A stretch of 64,000 nt of DNA, taken from NCBI RefSeq assembly GCF_029946505.1, contig NZ_JARZHG010000042.1:1-64000 (forward strand), given 5' to 3'. The translations under genes were made by a program, and so were the position numbers. Source of the DNA: Polyangium sp. y55x31. Its GTDB lineage: Bacteria > Myxococcota_A > Polyangia > Polyangiales > Polyangiaceae. This document shows, piece after piece, positions 59,665-64,000 of this stretch; the first letter of the stretch is position 1; every line of letters begins with the position of its first letter. The notes beneath the pieces were generated by a model. That model had not been told where the DNA came from and made no database searches. It saw nothing but the letters and a program-made list of their open reading frames with translations.

Positions 59665-61605
59665 ATGATCGATCGCGTCGTCCCCCCGCCCGATCCCGCC
59701 GTCCCGCTCGCGAACGAGGCCCGGTCCCTGGCCGACCTCTTCTTGCGCCGCGCCGCCGCCACGCCGACGGCGATCGCCTGGAAGGCCAAGAAAAATGGAG
59801 AATGGCGGTCCACGACCTGGGCCGAATTCAAGGCGCGCGCCATGGCCCTCGCGACCTTCCTCGCGAAGCGTGGCCTTTCGCCCGGCGACAAGATCGGCAT
59901 CGTCGGCAGCACGCGCCCCGAGTGGTGCATCTGCGACGTCGGCGGGCAGCTCGCCGCGTTGGTCACGGTCGGCGCCTACCCCACGCTCGCGCCGGGGCAA
60001 CTCGCGTACGTCCTCGATCACGCCGACGTGCGGATCGTGTTCGTCGAGGGCAAGGACGAGGTCGAGAAGATCCTCGCCATCAAGCACGAAATGCCGAAGC
60101 TCGAGCTCGTCGTCGTGTGGGACACGCAGGGCCTCGAAGAGGCGTTGCGCCAGCATGCGTGGCTCGTCGGCTGGGACGAGGCCCTCGAAGCGCCGGGCGA
60201 CGCTTCGCTCGTCGCGTCCCGCATCGAGGCCATTTCCCCGGACGACACGGCGCTCTTCATTTACACGAGCGGCACGACGGGCCCGCCCAAGGGCGCGATG
60301 ATCTCGCACCGCAACATCCTCGTGACGCTCGCGGGTGTCCATTTCAATGCCTTCTCCCGGACGGACATCTCGCTCTCGTTTTTGCCCATGGCGCACGCGG
60401 CCGAGCGCATCCTGGCGTTCTGGGGCCGCATCGATTTCGGCATCGCCACCGCGTATGCGACGAGCGTGCCCGCGGTCCTGGAGGAGCTCAAGGAGGTACG
60501 CCCGACGCTCTTCGGCAGCGTCCCGCGCATCTTCGAAAAGGCCTACGCCCGCATCCAGACCGAGGTCGACAAGGCCCCGCCCGTGCGAAAGCGCGTGTTC
60601 CGGTGGGCCGAATCGGCGGGCCTTTCGGTCGTGGAGGCCTGGCAACGCGGGGAGAATCCTTCGCTCCGGGCGATCCTTGCGCATCGCGTGGCCGACAAGC
60701 TCGTCTTTTCGCGGGTCCGCGAGGTGTTCGGCGGCCGCGTGAAACGTTTCATCACGGGGGCGGCGCCGATCCCGCGCCCGATCCTCGCTTTCTTCTGGGC
60801 GGCGGGCCTGCCCATTTACGAGATGTACGGCATGACCGAGGCCACGGTCGTCACGCACGGCAATCGCCCAGGCCAGGTCCGCCTCGGCTCCGTCGGCCGC
60901 GCGCTCCCGTTCGTCGAGGACAAGATTGCCGACGACGGCGAGATCCTCGTACGAGGCCCAAACGTGTTCAAGGGTTATTACAAGAACCCCGAGGCCACGC
61001 GGGAGATGATCGACGAGGAGGGATGGCTCCACACGGGCGACATCGGCAAGAAGGACGCGGACGGCTTCGTGTACATCGTCGACCGGAAGAAGCACCTGAT
61101 CATCACGTCTGGCGGGAAAAACATCAGCCCGGCGAACGTGGAGAACGAGATCAAGGCAAGCGACACGCTGATCAGCCAGGTGCACGCGCACGGCGACCGG
61201 CGGCCATATTGCACGGCGCTCGTGACGATTCACCCGCTCGAAGCCGTGGAATGGGCAAAGGCGCGTGGTTACCTGGAGGATGCGCAGGCGGAAGAGCTAC
61301 GCCGCGCGCTCCTCGCGAGCCCGCTCTCCCGTCCGCCGGGGCTCGCGCCGGTGATGGAGAAGGCCACGACCGATCCGGAGGTGCAACAACGGGTCGCGTC
61401 GGCGGTCCGCCGCGCGAACACGAAGCTCGCGCGCGTGGAGGGAATCAAGCGTGTGCACCTGCTCGAACGGGATTTTTCGCTCGAGGAGGACGAGGTCACA
61501 CCAACGCTCAAGGTGAAGCGAAAGGTCATCGAAAAGAAATTCGTCGAGGTCTTCGACCGACTGTACGAGGATCCCGGCTTCGGAATTTCGATCGAAGGGG
61601 AATGA
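59665..61605 (+). CDS. long-chain acyl-CoA synthetase
   Basis: 646 residues of the ANL superfamily, FadD15/long-chain type. The phosphate loop is YTSGTTGPPKG (about 199-209), the aromatic/template motif YEMYGMTEA, the adenine-binding GWLHTGDIG and hinge VDRKKHLIITSGGKNISP, with the catalytic Lys in TLKVKRK near the C terminus. It activates fatty acids with ATP and CoA, feeding beta-oxidation. Its last base is 1 base from repeat copy 5. Confidence 0.94.
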   Translation: MIDRVVPPPDPAVPLANEARSLADLFLRRAAATPTAIAWKAKKNGEWRSTTWAEFKARAMALATFLAKRGLSPGDKIGIVGSTRPEWCICDVGGQLAALVTVGAYPTLAPGQLAYVLDHADVRIVFVEGKDEVEKILAIKHEMPKLELVVVWDTQGLEEALRQHAWLVGWDEALEAPGDASLVASRIEAISPDDTALFIYTSGTTGPPKGAMISHRNILVTLAGVHFNAFSRTDISLSFLPMAHAAERILAFWGRIDFGIATAYATSVPAVLEELKEVRPTLFGSVPRIFEKAYARIQTEVDKAPPVRKRVFRWAESAGLSVVEAWQRGENPSLRAILAHRVADKLVFSRVREVFGGRVKRFITGAAPIPRPILAFFWAAGLPIYEMYGMTEATVVTHGNRPGQVRLGSVGRALPFVEDKIADDGEILVRGPNVFKGYYKNPEATREMIDEEGWLHTGDIGKKDADGFVYIVDRKKHLIITSGGKNISPANVENEIKASDTLISQVHAHGDRRPYCTALVTIHPLEAVEWAKARGYLEDAQAEELRRALLASPLSRPPGLAPVMEKATTDPEVQQRVASAVRRANTKLARVEGIKRVHLLERDFSLEEDEVTPTLKVKRKVIEKKFVEVFDRLYEDPGFGISIEGE

Positions 61606-61606
61606 G

Positions 61607-61948
61607 CCTGAGCATTGGTCTCATCTAGAAGCGGTTCGCTGGGGCGTTGCCCCAGGCCCCAGCAGGGGCTGTCCGCCCCTGCACCCGGACCAGCGCAAGC
61701 GCTGGACTCGGGGTCGATGAACTGCGCGATGCGCAGTTCATCGAACAGGCTGAGTCAAGACCGGCGACGACGCTGCCAACCGAAACCGCTTCGACGGGCA
61801 ACGCCGTCTTTGGTCTTGCCACCGGCCTGTGGGAAAAACTGCGCGGAGCGCAGTTTTCCCCCTGAGGTCCAGGGCTTGCCCTGGTTCGGGTCGAGGGGCG
61901 AACAGCCCCCGCGGGGCCCGGGGCAGCGCCCCGGCGCGGCGGCTTGCG
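61607..61948 (+). repeat. dispersed palindromic repeat, copy 5 (most complete)
   Basis: Full bipartite element. It has CCTGAGCATTGGTCTCATCT at the left end; the first unit with hairpins GGGGCGTTGCCCC, CCAGCGC/GCGCTGG (61688-61703) and GATGAAC...GTTCATC (61713-61743); GGTC/GACC; a 46-base spacer; and the inverted second unit with hairpin GTGGGAAAAAC...GTTTTCCCCC (61829-61863) and GC-rich stems. It starts directly after the TGA of the acyl-CoA synthetase gene. From 61949 to 62174 are the control sites listed next. Confidence 0.9.
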
Positions 61949-61983
61949 ATACCGGATCCCCGTCCCGCAGCGCCACCTCCCCG

Positions 61984-62002
61984 CATGTTGCGCCGCAACA
62001 TG
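61984..62002. promoter_or_regulatory. 19-bp palindrome with TGC-N3-GCA core, candidate operator
   Basis: CATGTTGCG-C-CGCAACATG is perfect. A second related site, TTGTGCACCGCAACATGA, lies at 62142-62159. Both contain TGC-N3-GCA, the kind of motif bound by PhaR regulators of polyhydroxybutyrate genes and by some TetR repressors. It abuts the candidate -35 box. Confidence 0.5.
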
Positions 62003-62009
62003 AAATCCC

Positions 62010-62039
62010 TTGACGCGTCTCCCCCTGCAGCCCTAAGCT
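62010..62039 (+). promoter_or_regulatory. candidate promoter of the SDR gene
   Basis: TTGACG (62010-62015), 18 bases, TAAGCT (62034-62039). This leaves a leader of about 130 bases before the ATG that contains the second TGC-N3-GCA site. Confidence 0.4.
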
Positions 62040-62174
62040 CGCCTGCGACTGGCTGCTCGATCCTCTATCGATCAGCTCAGCCCCAGTTTTCGCCCTGCTG
62101 CGGGTTCGCGCCCGCGGCAGGGCCTCGTTTTGCGCGGTCCCTTGTGCACCGCAACATGACGGAGGACGAAAGCG

Positions 62175-62912
62175 ATGCGAGGATTGTCCGGCAAGAGGGT
62201 GCTCATCACGGGGGCGGCGAGCGGCATTGGTCGCGCCACGGCGACGCGGTTCTACGAAGAGGGCTCGGAGCTCCTCCTGAACGACGTCGTGCCCGCGGAG
62301 CGCGCCGATCTCGCCTCGGCCTTCCCCGAGCGGATGACCTACGTCCAGGCCGACGTCTCGCGCCCCGAAGGCCTCGCTGCCCTGGAGCAGGCCGTGCGTG
62401 ACAAGAAGGGCATCGACGTCCTCGTCAACAACGCCGGCATCACCCGCGACAAGAGCCTCGCCAAGCTCTCGCCCGAGGATTGGGACCAGGTCATCGCCGT
62501 CAACCTCACCGCCGTCTTCAGGCTGTGTCAGATGGCCGCTGCCTTCATGAAAGAGCAGAAGAGCGGCGTCATCCTGAATGCGGCCTCCGTCGTCGCCCAT
62601 TACGGTAACTTCGGCCAGGCGAACTATGTCGCCACGAAGGCCGGCGTGATCGGTTTGACCAAGACCCTCGCCCGCGAGCTCGGTCGAGCCGGCATCCGCG
62701 TGAACGCTGTCGCCCCGGGCTTCATCCTCACCGACATGGTCCGCAAGGTCCCCAAGGAGAACCTCGACGCCATCGCGGGACAGACGCCCTTGAAGCGCCT
62801 CGGCGACCCCGCCGAGATCGCCTCGGTCTACGCGTTCCTCGCGAGCGACGACGCCTCGTACATGACCGGCGCCGTCATCGACGTGAACGGCGGCCTCGTC
62901 CTCGGTACGTGA
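62175..62912 (+). CDS. FabG/PhaB-like SDR 3-oxoacyl (acetoacetyl-CoA) reductase
   Basis: 245 residues, classical SDR. TGAASGIG (12-19), NNAGITRDKSL, ASVVAHYGNFGQANYVATKAG (Ser, Tyr-x-x-x-Lys) and VAPGFILTDM. It reduces a 3-oxoacyl thioester with NAD(P)H; FabG and PhaB cannot be separated by eye. GGAGG lies 10 bases before the ATG. The upstream TGC-N3-GCA palindromes would suit a PHB-linked role, but no phaA or phaC gene lies in the window. Confidence 0.9.
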   Translation: MRGLSGKRVLITGAASGIGRATATRFYEEGSELLLNDVVPAERADLASAFPERMTYVQADVSRPEGLAALEQAVRDKKGIDVLVNNAGITRDKSLAKLSPEDWDQVIAVNLTAVFRLCQMAAAFMKEQKSGVILNAASVVAHYGNFGQANYVATKAGVIGLTKTLARELGRAGIRVNAVAPGFILTDMVRKVPKENLDAIAGQTPLKRLGDPAEIASVYAFLASDDASYMTGAVIDVNGGLVLGT

Positions 62913-62915
62913 GCG

Positions 62916-63449
62916 TCAGCGCGCGAAAAGCACGAGCACGTCGTTGAGCATGCCGACGAGCGACGGCGTCATTCCGCCACCCCCGAGCGCATCCGAGAAC
63001 ATGCAGAGGAGCTGACCCAGGCGCCCGCCCCCGGCGTTCGCGGTCAGGACGAGCACGACCCGGCTCAGATCGATCTGCAAGCCGAAGGCGGAGAGCGAGA
63101 GCGGCCCGAGCTCGAGCTCCAGGATCGTGCAGGTCGCGTGCGTGATCGTCGCGATCTGCGCGACCACGACGTTCGTCACCGTTCCCATCACGTTGCCTGC
63201 GAGGTCGGTGAGCCGCGCCGTCATCTTCCCGTTCGCGACGAGCTGACCGCTCTGCGCCGCGAAACTCTCGACCGTCACGGTGCCGGCGAGCTGACCTGTC
63301 ACACTGCCGAACGCGTCCACGACCGACCCCGTGACCGGCGCGCTCATGCCGTACACGGCCGCGCTCTTCGCGGCCTGCGCATCTCCCCCCGCGAGCACGA
63401 GCGCGCCTGCGAGCCCCGCCACCACCCCGAGGGTCGTCCGCCGATCCAT
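62916..63449 (-). CDS. secreted protein of unknown function
   Basis: 177 residues with a Sec signal peptide (1-27, cleaved after AQA). The mature part is beta-rich with SAPVTGSVVDAFGSVTGQLAGTVTVESFAAQ, a TCTILELELGPLSL strand pair and a hydrophobic helical C terminus. No family recognised. The frame is open upstream, but the signal peptide and AAAGGA before ATG fix the start. Stop lies 3 bases from the convergent SDR gene. Confidence 0.75.
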   Translation of the reverse strand: MDRRTTLGVVAGLAGALVLAGGDAQAAKSAAVYGMSAPVTGSVVDAFGSVTGQLAGTVTVESFAAQSGQLVANGKMTARLTDLAGNVMGTVTNVVVAQIATITHATCTILELELGPLSLSAFGLQIDLSRVVLVLTANAGGGRLGQLLCMFSDALGGGGMTPSLVGMLNDVLVLFAR

Positions 63450-63559
63450 CCTTCGTCCTTTCCACGTGCTGTACCGGTGCACACACCGGGGAGCCGGCCG
63501 AGGACACGGGCAACCGGCGTACCGAGCATCCGGCGTCATCCGCGCCGTAAAGGGCGTTC

Positions 63560-64000
63560 CTAGAAACCCAGGACGTCCACGAGCGCCGCCCCCACCGCCG
63601 AGGCGAACGAAGCGAGCGTCGCCGGCTCGTCCCAGAGCCGCGCCTCGCGTGGATCGAGCGCGTGGTGCGTCTCCACCAGCACCGAGGGCACCTTCGGCCG
63701 CCGTAGCACGAAGATCCGGCGCTCCGGCGCGTGCCGGTCGACGAAGACGCCCGCTTGCGCGGGATCGACGGCGTACAGGTCGCCGTACTCGATGCCCCCG
63801 TACGCCCAGAACCCCGCCTCCCGCATCCGCCGCGCCACCGCCCGCGCGAGCGCGTGGCGCGCCTCCGCGAGCTTCGGCTCCCCCTCGTCCGACCAGAGCA
63901 CCGAGAAGCCCGGCGCCGCGAGGTTCACGACGCACTCCCGCCCGGGCTCGGGGTTCCATCGCTCGCCCGTTTGGCCTCGAACGTCCGAGTGCAGGCTCAA
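63560..64000 (-). CDS. N-acetylmuramoyl-L-alanine amidase, 5' part outside window
   Basis: The C-terminal 146 residues or so of an Amidase_3 enzyme. SLHSD contains the zinc-ligand His of the central strand, APGFSVLWSDEG follows, and PSVLVETHHALDPREA carries the catalytic Glu. It hydrolyses the MurNAc-L-Ala bond of peptidoglycan. The start lies beyond 64000, so the signal peptide and N-terminal zinc ligands cannot be seen. Confidence 0.82.
   Translation of the reverse strand: MSLHSDVRGQTGERWNPEPGRECVVNLAAPGFSVLWSDEGEPKLAEARHALARAVARRMREAGFWAYGGIEYGDLYAVDPAQAGVFVDRHAPERRIFVLRRPKVPSVLVETHHALDPREARLWDEPATLASFASAVGAALVDVLGF

Overview
The window reads as chromosomal DNA of a large-genome, high-GC myxobacterium (Myxococcota, most likely Polyangiaceae such as Polyangium or Sorangium; genus inferred, not proven). 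The signs are very high third-position GC, many lipoproteins with glycine/serine-rich linkers after the lipobox, beta-propeller and MopE-like Cys-rich surface proteins, a membrane Ser/Thr kinase, two sigma-54 activators, and eukaryote-like lipid enzymes. There are about 53 apparently intact protein genes, two 5'-truncated pseudogenes and one gene cut by the right edge. I saw no rRNA, tRNA or CRISPR array.

1-15.4 kb, nearly all minus strand: a methyltransferase; a two-gene peroxisome-like beta-oxidation operon (SCP-x thiolase plus a multifunctional enzyme with three SCP2 domains); a cluster of DUF5995, an unknown, DUF302 and a VioB-like ferritin-fold protein; a Kup potassium transporter; and an ABC ATPase with a permease fused to an M1 peptidase.

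15.4-24.5 kb: a large SBBP/MopE-type lipoprotein; a GST/LysR pair whose facing 5' ends are both missing; and a 3158-bp IS1-family-like transposon with 10-bp terminal inverted repeats and a perfect 8-bp target duplication, inserted inside a dispersed palindromic repeat. That repeat family has at least five loci in the window.

24.5-34.3 kb: a putative signalling locus. An FHA-domain sigma-54 activator is divergent from a propeller lipoprotein and an overlapping gene for a trans-membrane kinase with an integrin-like outer region (seven FG-GAP/VCBS Ca-binding motifs and an ASPIC/UnbV domain). Downstream, three TGTC-N10-GACA palindromes precede a near-consensus sigma-54 promoter and a GH5-like lipoprotein whose acid/base Glu position is Asn. 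My inference is signal, kinase, FHA activator, sigma-54 promoter, secreted product.

34.3-49.1 kb: GST, a lipoprotein, a stand-alone LanM-dehydratase-like protein, a DTW tRNA-modification enzyme, a SnoaL-like protein, a G-rich lipoprotein, P450, an EndoV-like protein, an esterase, a KefC-type antiporter, a HipA/DUF3037 pair, and an A-B-A-B tandem duplication of Cys-rich lipoproteins with an exact 907-bp period.

49.1-54.6 kb: an RNA-repair island. An RtcR-like sigma-54 activator is divergent from rtcB, prfH and a third conserved gene. The shared intergenic region holds palindromic activator sites and a sigma-54 promoter. A WD40-like protein follows. 54.7-64 kb: a lipoprotein behind a third sigma-54 promoter, a VAT1-like oxidoreductase, an ankyrin protein, glutathione peroxidase, a hydrolase, long-chain acyl-CoA synthetase, a PhaB/FabG-like reductase behind TGC-N3-GCA palindromes, a secreted unknown, and a partial N-acetylmuramoyl-L-alanine amidase.
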